A DNA stretch of 64,000 nt from Rhizobium sp. 16-449-1b (GTDB taxonomy: Bacteria > Pseudomonadota > Alphaproteobacteria > Rhizobiales > Rhizobiaceae). The position numbers and the translations under genes were made by a program. This document shows, piece by piece, positions 15,391 through 23,647 of the stretch. The stretch covers positions 186,001-250,000 of the forward strand of contig NZ_JAGHMH010000013.1 of the NCBI RefSeq assembly GCF_017741935.1, written 5' to 3'. The notes below the pieces were generated by a model. The model ran no database searches, had not been told where the DNA came from, and saw only the letters and a list, made by a program, of their open reading frames with translations. The first letter of the stretch is position 1, and the number at the start of each line of letters is the position of its first letter.

Positions 15391-17354
15391 CCATTTCTCG
15401 TCGAGACGTCCTCGGGCCGGCACTCGTGGTCATCATCTTTCTGATCGTTGGAGGCTCTGCATCCCTGTTGCTCGTCACCCCTTCCCTGAGGGCGCCTTCC
15501 GAGGCAAGCTACGATGCGACACGGCTGGTGCTCTATTACTCGACCCTACCCCGTCTTGCGACGGCGATCCTTGCGGGCGCAGCACTTGCCTTGGCGGGTG
15601 CGCTGTTCCAGCAGGTGCTGCGAAATCCGCTCGCAGATCCGACAACGCTTGGCGTATCGGCGGGCGCCAACCTCGCCTTGGTGGTAGCGTCGCTCTTCAT
15701 CCCGGGACTGCTTGGAGCCAATCGCGATCTCGTCGCCCTGGCGGGGAGCGCGGCTGCCGCAGCGATTGTTCTCAGCCTTGGCGCGCGGCGTGGGTTTTCG
15801 CCCTATTCCCTCGTGCTGTCAGGGCTGGTGCTTAGTCTATGGTGCGGCGGCCTCTCCGCCATCCTGACCTATCTCAATCAGCGCTACCTTGCGAGCCTCT
15901 TCATTTGGGGAAGCGGGTCACTGTCCCAGCAGAGCTGGGTCATACCGTTGTCCTTGTTCTGGAAGATGGCGGTGGTGGCGGTTATTTGCGCCTTGATCGT
16001 AAGGCCGCTGTCTCTGCTAGATCTCGGTGACAACAGTTCAGCATCCCTCGGCGTCCGGGTGGGCCGGCTTCGTGTCATCGCCATCGGCTGCGCCGTGGCC
16101 CTTTCCGCCTTCGTCACCAGTGCCATAGGTGTAATAAGCTTTATCGGTCTGGTCGCGCCGACGCTCTCGCGACTGTCGGGCGCGCGGCGTCCCGGACAGT
16201 TGATCTTCTGGTCTCCACTGATCGGAGGCAGCCTTCTTTTCTGTGCCGACGCTGTGCTCCAGCTGGTTGCGGGCGGACTTGGGGACTTCTTACCGACAGG
16301 CGCGGTCACCGCGATCTTCGGGTCCCCCCTACTGTTGGCGCTTTTACCCCGGCTGAAAATCCGTCACCGGATCCAACAGTCCGCCGTCTGGAACAGACCC
16401 AGACGGAGCAGCACAGCGACATCGATCGTCTTTGTCGCGGTTGGACTGCTTCTGGCCGTTGGTGTGAGCATGGTCGTGGGGCGCGGTATTGATGGCAGCC
16501 TTTCAATTCTCTCCGGTGATGTGTCATCGGACATCCTCGCCATTCGAGCGCCAAAGGTTTTTGCAGCTTTGGCTTCAGGCGCAATGCTCGCGGTCGCAGG
16601 TTCGATCCTCCAACGGCTCACCGGCAACGAAATGTCGAGCCCCGAGGTTCTCGGCATCAGCGCTGGATCGACATTCGGTGTTGCCATCGGACTGTTTGCC
16701 GTCGCGCCGGGCCTGTTTGGCCAGTTTACCTTCGCGGTCGCCGGCGCGATCGGTGTGCTTGCTGTCATTTTCTTGAGCTCGCGCCGATCCGGCTTTTCTC
16801 CCGAACGCGTCCTGCTTGCCGGGATCGCGCTGAGCGCGATGGTCGATGCAGTCGTCGGCGTCTTGAGCTCCACCGGCGATCCAAGAGCTGCACTTCTCAT
16901 GCGATGGATGAGCGGCTCGACCTATCTCGTCGACGGGCCGACGGCCCTCGCGGAAATGGGCATCGGTATCGTGTTGATGACCATCGCGTTCTTTACCCGA
17001 CGCTGGCTCGATATCCTCCCACTCGGGCCGTCACCAACATCAGCCGTCGGCATATCATTGGCGCGATCAAGACTTGTTCTCTTCGCATTGGCGGGCCTGA
17101 TGACCGGCGCGGCAACGCTCACTGTCGGCCCCCTGTCATTCGTAGGGTTGATGGGACCGCATCTGGCACGGGAGGCGGGCCTGACGCGTGCATTACCGCA
17201 GATGATTGGCGCAGCCCTGATCGGCGGCGCGCTCATGGTGGTTGCCGATTTCCTGGGACGCACGCTCGTATCGCCCTATCAAATCCCGGCCGGACTGGTT
17301 TCCGCGATGATCGGTGCGCCATTCCTGATGTTCATGATGCGGAAGAGAGCCTAA
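15387..17354 (+). CDS. Fused double-domain siderophore permease, FhuB type
   Basis: Inner-membrane permease in which two FecCD-type domains are fused, 655 aa with about 20 helices. Each half shows the family core: ALFQQVLRNPLADPTTLGVSAGANLA and FIGLVAPTLSRL in the first, LQRLTGNEMSSPEVLGISAGSTFG and FVGLMGPHLAREAG in the second. The fusion is the FhuB arrangement used for hydroxamate siderophores, although fusion alone does not prove substrate. It ends the first uptake operon. Confidence 0.93.
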   Translation: MTISRRDVLGPALVVIIFLIVGGSASLLLVTPSLRAPSEASYDATRLVLYYSTLPRLATAILAGAALALAGALFQQVLRNPLADPTTLGVSAGANLALVVASLFIPGLLGANRDLVALAGSAAAAAIVLSLGARRGFSPYSLVLSGLVLSLWCGGLSAILTYLNQRYLASLFIWGSGSLSQQSWVIPLSLFWKMAVVAVICALIVRPLSLLDLGDNSSASLGVRVGRLRVIAIGCAVALSAFVTSAIGVISFIGLVAPTLSRLSGARRPGQLIFWSPLIGGSLLFCADAVLQLVAGGLGDFLPTGAVTAIFGSPLLLALLPRLKIRHRIQQSAVWNRPRRSSTATSIVFVAVGLLLAVGVSMVVGRGIDGSLSILSGDVSSDILAIRAPKVFAALASGAMLAVAGSILQRLTGNEMSSPEVLGISAGSTFGVAIGLFAVAPGLFGQFTFAVAGAIGVLAVIFLSSRRSGFSPERVLLAGIALSAMVDAVVGVLSSTGDPRAALLMRWMSGSTYLVDGPTALAEMGIGIVLMTIAFFTRRWLDILPLGPSPTSAVGISLARSRLVLFALAGLMTGAATLTVGPLSFVGLMGPHLAREAGLTRALPQMIGAALIGGALMVVADFLGRTLVSPYQIPAGLVSAMIGAPFLMFMMRKRA

Positions 17355-17399
17355 GTCAGGCGCCGCAACATGATCCTACGTTGCGTCTTAACACGCAGG

Positions 17400-17480
17400 C
17401 GCGATGCGCTCGGGCTTGCGGCAATTTCGGCGATCGACCACGCGCTTTGGGATATCATTCGCAAGGCCGCCGGTCTACAT
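17400..17480 (+). pseudogene. Remnant of an enolase-superfamily (mandelate racemase type) gene
   Basis: In frame 3, between the permease and the DJ-1 gene, the DNA reads RDALGLAAISAIDHALWDI followed by IRKAAGLH. This matches the very conserved stretch of mandelate racemase/muconate lactonizing enzymes (compare [22 protein letters not shown] in the galactonate dehydratase at 43768). Nothing of the family is recognisable on either side, and the frame closes at 17526. It is most simply a ~27-codon scar of a deleted gene. Short length keeps confidence moderate. Confidence 0.5.
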
Positions 17481-17634
17481 GCTGCTGATCAGGCATGGCT
17501 TGTCACAATACGAGCGACCTTGACGTAAACAGCCACGTCTCCAAGGCACGGATCCAAGGTTCGATCCCATCAAGAAAAACCTCTGTGTCTTTACGCTGCG
17601 ACAATTTGATCACGCGCCGCACGTTGAACATCAT

Positions 17635-17646
17635 CCTACTAGTTGG
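17635..17646. promoter_or_regulatory. Possible TetR-type operator upstream of DJ-1 gene
   Basis: CCTACTAGTTGG is a near-palindrome around ACTAGT with one mismatch pair, lying 88 bases upstream of the DJ-1/PfpI start in otherwise non-coding DNA. It resembles TetR/AcrR operator sequences, but no such regulator is adjacent. The stretch 17481-17734 holds no recognisable gene otherwise. Confidence 0.25.
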
Positions 17647-17734
17647 TAGATTAGATGTGTCGTCATCGCGGCTTGATGCAAGATTGCTGACAAGCAGTCC
17701 CGCAAAAGAGGCTGCTATCGTGGAGATTACAAAA

Positions 17735-18478
17735 ATGGTGAGATTGTTTATCCTTTGGATTGGGCTCGTTCTGTCCGTCGGCAGCGCTTCTGCCCAAACA
17801 CTGACAACCGAAATGCCAAACCCCGAGACAGGTAGAGCCGTGAGTGAACATGCTACCGTGAAAAGCAAGAGGATTGGCATCGTTGTCTTTCCGGAATTCG
17901 AAACCCTTGACGTATTCGGCCCCATCCAGATGTGGGGGCGACTGCCTGATCATGAGGTCGTTCTGGTCGCCCAGAAGGCCGGTCCCGTGCGCTCAGCGCA
18001 AGGCGTAGAAGCAGTTGCGACATATTCGTTCGAGAATGCTCCGCAGTTCGACATTCTTATGGTCCCAGGCGGCATCGGAACCCGCCAAGAGGTGAACAAT
18101 CAGGAGATACTCGACTTTGTCCGCAAACAGGATCAAGGGACGACTTTGACAACGTCTGTCTGCACGGGCGCTGCAATCCTGGCCAAGGCAGGCCTGCTTG
18201 ACGGCCACAAGGCAACCACCAACAAGCTGGCCTTCAGCTGGGCGACGAGCCAGAGCAACAAGGTCAATTGGGTGGGCCATGCGCGTTGGGTGGAAGACGG
18301 AAAGTACATCACGTCGTCAGGTGTCTCGGCAGGCACCGATATGTCGCTTGCGGTGGTCGAAAAGGTATACGGACGCGAAGCGGCCGATCGAAGCGCTAGT
18401 TTCGCTGAATACACATGGAACGACAAAGCAGACCACGACCCGTTTGCCGTTGATGCGGGGCCTGGCTCGAAGAAATGA
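17735..18478 (+). CDS. Exported DJ-1/PfpI-family protein
   Basis: GlxA/isocyanide-hydratase-like member of the DJ-1/PfpI superfamily, 247 aa. An N-terminal signal peptide is clear (VRLFILWIGLVLSVGSASAQ, cleavage after SASA). The fold follows: RIGIVVFPEFETLDVFGPIQMW, then FDILMVPGGIG and TTLTTSVCTGAAILAKAGLLDG, with the nucleophile Cys in the SVCTGA elbow. A long upstream extension of the frame (from 17495) is rejected because GGAG lies nine bases before the ATG at 17735, directly ahead of the signal peptide. Family members are mostly cytosolic, so export is unusual; the substrate is unknown. It stands alone between two remnants. Confidence 0.85.
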   Translation: MVRLFILWIGLVLSVGSASAQTLTTEMPNPETGRAVSEHATVKSKRIGIVVFPEFETLDVFGPIQMWGRLPDHEVVLVAQKAGPVRSAQGVEAVATYSFENAPQFDILMVPGGIGTRQEVNNQEILDFVRKQDQGTTLTTSVCTGAAILAKAGLLDGHKATTNKLAFSWATSQSNKVNWVGHARWVEDGKYITSSGVSAGTDMSLAVVEKVYGREAADRSASFAEYTWNDKADHDPFAVDAGPGSKK

Positions 18479-18676
18479 CAATCCGTCCATTAGCATGACA
18501 CGGCGGGCTATTCGCTAACGTCAACAGGAGCAGTTAAATCCAGATTTTCCGGTTGTTTGCCGTTGGTCGGAAGTGGCCGTTATCAAATCTGAGATTGGCT
18601 GCTCCAGAGCTTTCTCTTTTCGTGGCGGAAACAAGCATCCGGCGGCTACTTGGTTAAGCCGCCACGCGATGTATAG

Positions 18677-18817
18677 GGGCCGAATTTACAGATTGCCACA
18701 ATCCCGATTATGTTTGCGGCCGTTGATGGCGATGACGCAATCGAGGCGAAAATCCTCGGCACGCGCACTGCAGCACGCGAGCGTGCACAAGCGGTCGAAC
18801 GAGGAGACATGAAGTGA
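18677..18817 (+). pseudogene. C-terminal remnant coupled to DUF1684 gene
   Basis: The frame starting after a stop at 18674 reads GPNLQIATIPIMFAAVDGDD, then a charged helix ending RAQAVERGDMK, and stops with TGA at 18815-18817. That TGA overlaps the GTG start of the next gene (GTGA), the arrangement expected at the end of a complete operon gene. No start with a ribosome binding site precedes it and the family was not recognised. It is probably the 3' end of a lost gene, or a small gene starting at ATG 18710. The rest of 18479-18676 holds no recognisable gene. Confidence 0.35.
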
Positions 18818-19425
18818 GCGAAGCGGAACAATTGTGGAATTGGCGTCAGAAAATCGCTAACCTCTACTATGAGATACGTTCCAATCCCGACCCGGAAGCC
18901 GCATGGCGGATTTGGTGCGACACCCGCAAAACGCTATTTCGCACCCATCCTCTATCGCCCATTGAGCCGGCGGATCGTCAGGCTTTTGCGGGGCCGGTGA
19001 CATTTCCTTACGACCCAGCGCTTCGTCTCACCGTGCGGATGGCTCCGGCGCATCCCGCGCGCATGACTGTTTCGACGGGAGCCGACGGGGAGGTGTCGAT
19101 GCGTGCCTTTGCGCGCACGCAAGGGCTGCAAACCAAATTTGGTGGCGAATTGACGCTCTACTGGATTGAAGGTTACGGCGGCGGCGTTTTCCTGCCGTTC
19201 ACGGACGCAACCTCGGGCAAGGAAACCTATGGAGGCGGCCGTTACCTCTTCGATACGATCAAGGGCGCGGATCTCGGGAATGTCCGGACGGACGGTACGT
19301 TGCTGCTTGACTTCAACTTCTCTTATTTTCCCTCCTGTGCATACTCTTCTCGCTATGTATGCCCGTTGTCGCCTTCAGCCAATGCCCTGAAAAGCGCGCT
19401 TCGAGCTGGGGAGAGACATCGCTAA
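18814..19425 (+). CDS. DUF1684 family protein
   Basis: 203-aa protein of the DUF1684 family, function unknown. The N-terminus WNWRQKIANLYYEIRSNPDPEAAW is followed by WCDTRKTLFRTHPLSPI, and the signature block is near the C-terminus: PFTDATSGKETYGGGRYLFD, then LDFNFSYFPSCAYSSRYVCPLSPSANAL. No signal peptide is visible. The start is GTG at 18814 with GAGGAGA about seven bases upstream; an ATG at 18809 runs into a stop after two codons. Its start overlaps the stop of the upstream remnant. No operon partner remains to hint at its role. Confidence 0.85.
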   Translation: MSEAEQLWNWRQKIANLYYEIRSNPDPEAAWRIWCDTRKTLFRTHPLSPIEPADRQAFAGPVTFPYDPALRLTVRMAPAHPARMTVSTGADGEVSMRAFARTQGLQTKFGGELTLYWIEGYGGGVFLPFTDATSGKETYGGGRYLFDTIKGADLGNVRTDGTLLLDFNFSYFPSCAYSSRYVCPLSPSANALKSALRAGERHR

Positions 19426-19503
19426 CTATCTCGCCAGCGACCAACCGGCTTTGCATCAAAAGCTACCGCAGGCTAGTTGCAAAATAGCCGCGCGTGAAAA
19501 ATA

Positions 19504-19518
19504 TGAATTTCATAATCA
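19504..19518. promoter_or_regulatory. Iron-responsive (IRO/RirA-type) box upstream of fecI
   Basis: TGA-ATTTCATAA-TCA fits the TGA-N9-TCA pattern of the rhizobial iron-responsive operator recognised by RirA. It sits 46 bases upstream of the fecI start in an AT-rich stretch that would hold the promoter. Repression of fecI under iron sufficiency is the natural reading; the pattern is short and could occur by chance. Confidence 0.5.
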
Positions 19519-19563
19519 ACTTTAATATTGCGCCGTTCCGCTCTTGGATGCTAGCAGCGTCCT

Positions 19564-20076
19564 ATGACCAGCGCTCACCGTCCTGAAATTCTTGATACGT
19601 TTCTTCACGTGCGAACGCGCCTTTCGGCTGTCATCTACCGGCGAGTGAAATGCTCGGCAACGACCGCGGACCTGTTGCAGGACACATTCCTTCGATTTTG
19701 GGAACGGCGGTCGTTGTTGCGAGAGGTCGTTGACCTGGCTGGATATTTCATGACGACCGGTCGCAATCTCGCCGTAGACCATGAGCGGCGCAAAAGGATC
19801 GCGCCCTTCGTTGATGGCATCGATGGATTGGAGGGAGTATCCGATCCCTCTCCATCCGTCGAGCAGATAGCGATCGGGGTGCAGGAACTGAGACGTATCT
19901 CCGCGATCATTGACAACATGCCGCCCCGCGCCAAGCAGGTCTTCCTCATGTCTCGTATCGACGGCCTCACCTATGTGGAGATCGGGAGCCACCTCGGGAT
20001 TTCCCCTAAGACGGTTTTCAGCCATATGGTGGTTGCACTTGAACGTCTTCGAAGCGAAATGGCGTCGGGCAAGTAG
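19564..20076 (+). CDS. fecI: FecI-type ECF sigma factor
   Basis: Extracytoplasmic-function sigma factor of the iron-starvation group, 170 aa. Region 2 includes DLLQDTFLRFWERR and the DLAGYFMTTGRNLAVDHERR stretch (residues about 36-80); region 4 follows with MPPRAKQVFLMSRIDGLTYVEIGSHLGIS, ending in the recognition helix KTVFSHMVVALERLR. It is followed by fecR and a TonB receptor with a signalling domain, the standard cell-surface signalling trio. It should direct polymerase to the receptor promoter when ferric siderophore is bound outside. A likely iron box lies just upstream. Confidence 0.93.
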   Translation: MTSAHRPEILDTFLHVRTRLSAVIYRRVKCSATTADLLQDTFLRFWERRSLLREVVDLAGYFMTTGRNLAVDHERRKRIAPFVDGIDGLEGVSDPSPSVEQIAIGVQELRRISAIIDNMPPRAKQVFLMSRIDGLTYVEIGSHLGISPKTVFSHMVVALERLRSEMASGK

Positions 20077-20115
20077 TCTCCGGCGACGGGATCAACACAC
20101 GGGCGGGCGGGAACC

Positions 20116-21063
20116 GTGAGAGATATGCACGAAGCCATCGGGAATTCGCAGCAACCATCGGTCGATGCGTCGACAGGCGCCGCAGAGTGGTTCGCGCGGT
20201 TGCTGGATGACAGTGCGACGCCGAACGACCTGGTGGATTTCAGGGCATGGCTGGAAGCCGACCCGTCGAATGCTGCGGCCTATGCTGAAATTGAAAGGCT
20301 TTGGCTCGGCGCCGGCATGGTACCGGACAAATCGGAATCAGATCGCCTGTCGCGTCGAAAGCTGCTGAAATCGGGGGGCGCGCTCGTGGTCGTCGCCTCA
20401 TCCGCCCTGGCAACAGCCGCGTATCTACGCCCCTTGCCCTCAGACTTCAGGACAGGAAAAGGCGAGACCAAAACCATCACTTTACCGGATGGATCGATCG
20501 CAGAACTCTCTACGGAGTCTGCAATCTCGCTCGACTATACGGCGACACAGCGCGCCGTCTCACTGGTCGAGGGAGAGGCATTTTTCACCGTGACAAAGGA
20601 CAGTTCCCGTCCCTTTGTCGTCAATGCCGGAATACTGCGGACCGTTGCACTCGGAACGCAGTTCTCGGTTTCCGAGGAAGACGACCGCATCACCGTCGCT
20701 GTCGCCGAACATTCAGTGCGAGTGTCTTCGCCGTTTGAGGCTATCGAGGTGCAGGAGGGGCAATCCGTCGTGTTTGCCAACGACAGGATCTCAAAGCCGT
20801 CCGAAACCGATATTGGATCCCGGCTTTCGTGGCGTGACGGCAAGCTGGTCTTCATTTCAACGCCCCTGGAAGACGTCGTTCGAGCACTGTCGAAATGGCG
20901 TCGTGGCAAGATGATCGTCATGGAAAGCGAACTTGCCAGACGGCCGGTCACGGTAATCGTCGATATCAGGCGAGCCGGCACTATCCTTCAGACGCTTGAA
21001 AACGGACTGCCTATCCGCGTGGACACCTATTCTCCCTGGCTGGCGCTGATCTACCCGCGATAA
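20116..21063 (+). CDS. fecR: FecR-type anti-sigma/sigma regulator
   Basis: Inner-membrane regulator that passes the signal from receptor to FecI, 315 aa. The cytoplasmic N-terminus has the FecR motif (AAEWFARLLDDSATPNDLVDFRAWLEADPSNAAAYAEIERLW). One membrane helix follows at about residues 89-105 (GALVVVASSALATAAYL), then the periplasmic FecR domain (GKGETKTITLPDGSIAELST, VEGEAFFTVTKDSSRPFVVNAG). The C-terminal region (RRPVTVIVDIRRAGTILQTLENGLPI) is STN-like. Start is GTG at 20116 behind GGCGGGA; ATG at 20125 is also possible. Confidence 0.93.
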   Translation: MRDMHEAIGNSQQPSVDASTGAAEWFARLLDDSATPNDLVDFRAWLEADPSNAAAYAEIERLWLGAGMVPDKSESDRLSRRKLLKSGGALVVVASSALATAAYLRPLPSDFRTGKGETKTITLPDGSIAELSTESAISLDYTATQRAVSLVEGEAFFTVTKDSSRPFVVNAGILRTVALGTQFSVSEEDDRITVAVAEHSVRVSSPFEAIEVQEGQSVVFANDRISKPSETDIGSRLSWRDGKLVFISTPLEDVVRALSKWRRGKMIVMESELARRPVTVIVDIRRAGTILQTLENGLPIRVDTYSPWLALIYPR

Positions 21064-21163
21064 AATAGTTTCAAAATGTACTCAGGTTTTTTCCGACCTA
21101 CCTCGTCCCCTTTTTGAAGCCCCACATCACCGGGGGTGCAGACTATTTTTCAAGGGGACGTCC

Positions 21164-23647
21164 GTGTCTGTGTTGAACTATTTGGCAAGAGATCACCGAA
21201 GCAAACTGAAGATGGCTCGCGGCGTTCTTCTAGCGACCTGCGTCGTCTTCGGCCCGCTTGCCGCGGCGACAACACTTCATGCCCAAACAGCCGGCAAAAG
21301 CTACCAATTCTCGATTCCGGGGCAGTCGCTATCGGCCGCGCTCGTCCGCTACTCGTCGATCACGGGCGTCGATGTCGTGTTCGATGGGGCGATGCCTGGC
21401 AATCTGCGAACATCAGGGCTCTCGGGCGACATGCCAGCTGAAGCCGGACTGTCGCGGCTTCTGGCGGGGACGGGCCTCTCCTACCGCTTCTCATCAGCGA
21501 ATACAGTCGTTCTGGTCAATCCAGCCGGAGGAGTAAGCGTCGCCCCCTCCGATGGATCGACCGTGCTGCAGCCAATCAGCGTGACCGGCGAACAAGCGCT
21601 CGGCCCCGTCGATGGCATTGTCGCCAGACAGAGCGCGACGGGAACGAAGACCGACACGTCGCTCAAGGAGACACCGCAGGCCATCAATGTCGTCACCAAG
21701 GATCAGATGACGGCACAGGGGTCTGCGACGCTGACGCAGGCACTGCGCTATACGCCGGGCGTCATCAGCCAGTACGGCGACGATTCCCGCTATGACTGGT
21801 TCACCATCCGCGGTTTCCGCCCGGGCCGTTATCTCGACGGCCTACGCTTGCCGTTCGGCTCGCGTGGCTATGCGCAGCCGCGCGTGGAACCCTACAGCCT
21901 CGAGCGAGCGGAAGTCCTGAAGGGCCCCTCGTCCGTGCTCTATGGCCAAGGCGAGCCGGGTGGCTTGATCAACATGGTGTCGAAGCGACCGAGCGCGACG
22001 GCCAAGAACGAGGTCGAACTGCAGCTGGGGACCGACAACCGCGTCCAGACGGCTTTCGATCTCGGCGGCCCAGTCAATGGCGACGACGCGTTCCTCTACC
22101 GCATCGTTGGCGTTGGCCGCATCACCGATACGCAGTACGATTTCGTCAAGGAACGGAAGGCATACATCGCGCCGTCGTTCACGTTCCAGCCGGACGCAGC
22201 AACATCCCTTACGGTTCACGCCGACTACCAGAAGATCTATTCGCCGGGCGGTGGTGGCGCGCCAGCGCTGCCCGCAAACGGCACGCTTTACACCAGCCTC
22301 TATCCCGAGTTGTCGCGCGGCGCCTTTCCCGGCGAACCCGGCTACGACTATTATAAGAGCGACCAGGCATCGGTCGGATACGAATTCGAGCACGAGTTCG
22401 ATGACACGTGGACCGTTCGCCAGAACCTGCGTTATTCATACATCGCAATCGACACGCAGCGCGTCCAGCCTTATTGCCCGACCGCGGTGTGCAATCCCGC
22501 AGGCTTCTATCGCTATGCCTGGGCTTTCCCCGAAAGTGCGCGCGCTGTCACCGTCGACAATCAGGCCGTGGCCAAGTTTTCGACCGGCGCGCTTGAACAC
22601 ACCGCTCTCTTCGGGCTCGACTACTCCTACGAAAGCAGCCGCTACGAGGAATCCGCGCTTGCGGGCATCCTGACGCCGTTCAACGCCTACGATCCCAACT
22701 ACGGCGCCAGCACCGTCACAAGACCGCCTATCGCGACGAGGATCGATCAACATCGCAGCCAGCTCGGCATCTATGCCCAAGACCAGATCGAGTGGGATCG
22801 TTTCGCGTTTTCCATCGGCGGTCGCTATGATTGGGCCAACACCGACACCCGGACGCGGACAAGTACGTCCAATACGCTTGTCGATCAGAACGACGGACGC
22901 TTCACCTGGAAGACGGGCCTCGTCTACAACTTCGACAATGGAATTTCACCATACGCGGGCTACTCGACGTCCTTCAACCCTGCCAGCGGCACCGATCGTC
23001 TCGGAAATGTGTTCAATCCGACCACGGGCGAACAGTTCGAAGTCGGCGTGAAATACCAGCCTGATGGCATGAACAGCTTCGTTACTCTGTCTGCATATCA
23101 CCTCACCCAGGACAACGTACTGTCTCCCGATCCGCTCAACACCAATTTCCGGGTCCAGACAGGCCAAGTCACCATGAAGGGCGTTGAGGTCGAAGGAAAA
23201 GCTGAGCTCAACGATGCCTTCTCGGTGATTGCCTCCTATGCCTATACCGACAGCGAAATCACTAAGGACAATCCGAATGCTGCAGGCGTCAGCAACGAAG
23301 GCAACCGCTTCGCCTTCGTTCCACGCCACCAGGCGTCCGTCTGGCTGGACTACGCCTTGCAGAGCTCGACCAATTGGGACGGCCTGAGCGTTGGCGCAGG
23401 CGCGCGCTACACCGGCCAGACATTCGGCGATAATGCCAACAACTTCGACATCCCGAGCTATACCGTCTTCGACGCCGCCGTGCGCTATGACTTCGGCAAG
23501 GCGAACCCGAAGCTCGAAGGCCTCAAGGCGTCGCTCAACGTCAGCAATCTGTTCGACCGCAAATACGTCTCGACCTGCATTGCCGCGACCGGATGCTACT
23601 GGGGCGAAGGACGCACCGTCTACGCCACCTTGAAATATAGCTGGTGA
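21164..23647 (+). CDS. TonB-dependent siderophore receptor with STN signalling domain
   Basis: Outer-membrane transducer-receptor, 827 aa. After a signal peptide (cleavage near TLHAQ), residues about 43-120 form the STN domain (YQFSIPGQSLSAALVRYSSIT, ending TVVLVNP), which contacts FecR. A TonB box-like QPISVTGEQ precedes the plug (KETPQAINVVTKDQM, WFTIRGFRPGRYLDG, ERAEVLKGPSSVLYGQGEPGG) and a barrel ending Tyr-Ser-Trp; two C-terminal cysteines are present (CIAATGCYWGEGRT). Start is GTG at 21164 with AAGGGGA six bases ahead. The upstream sequence GGTTTTTT (21085-21092) and CGTC (21104-21107) could be parts of a FecI-type promoter, but this is weak. It overlaps the next gene by four bases. Confidence 0.94.
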   Translation: MSVLNYLARDHRSKLKMARGVLLATCVVFGPLAAATTLHAQTAGKSYQFSIPGQSLSAALVRYSSITGVDVVFDGAMPGNLRTSGLSGDMPAEAGLSRLLAGTGLSYRFSSANTVVLVNPAGGVSVAPSDGSTVLQPISVTGEQALGPVDGIVARQSATGTKTDTSLKETPQAINVVTKDQMTAQGSATLTQALRYTPGVISQYGDDSRYDWFTIRGFRPGRYLDGLRLPFGSRGYAQPRVEPYSLERAEVLKGPSSVLYGQGEPGGLINMVSKRPSATAKNEVELQLGTDNRVQTAFDLGGPVNGDDAFLYRIVGVGRITDTQYDFVKERKAYIAPSFTFQPDAATSLTVHADYQKIYSPGGGGAPALPANGTLYTSLYPELSRGAFPGEPGYDYYKSDQASVGYEFEHEFDDTWTVRQNLRYSYIAIDTQRVQPYCPTAVCNPAGFYRYAWAFPESARAVTVDNQAVAKFSTGALEHTALFGLDYSYESSRYEESALAGILTPFNAYDPNYGASTVTRPPIATRIDQHRSQLGIYAQDQIEWDRFAFSIGGRYDWANTDTRTRTSTSNTLVDQNDGRFTWKTGLVYNFDNGISPYAGYSTSFNPASGTDRLGNVFNPTTGEQFEVGVKYQPDGMNSFVTLSAYHLTQDNVLSPDPLNTNFRVQTGQVTMKGVEVEGKAELNDAFSVIASYAYTDSEITKDNPNAAGVSNEGNRFAFVPRHQASVWLDYALQSSTNWDGLSVGAGARYTGQTFGDNANNFDIPSYTVFDAAVRYDFGKANPKLEGLKASLNVSNLFDRKYVSTCIAATGCYWGEGRTVYATLKYSW

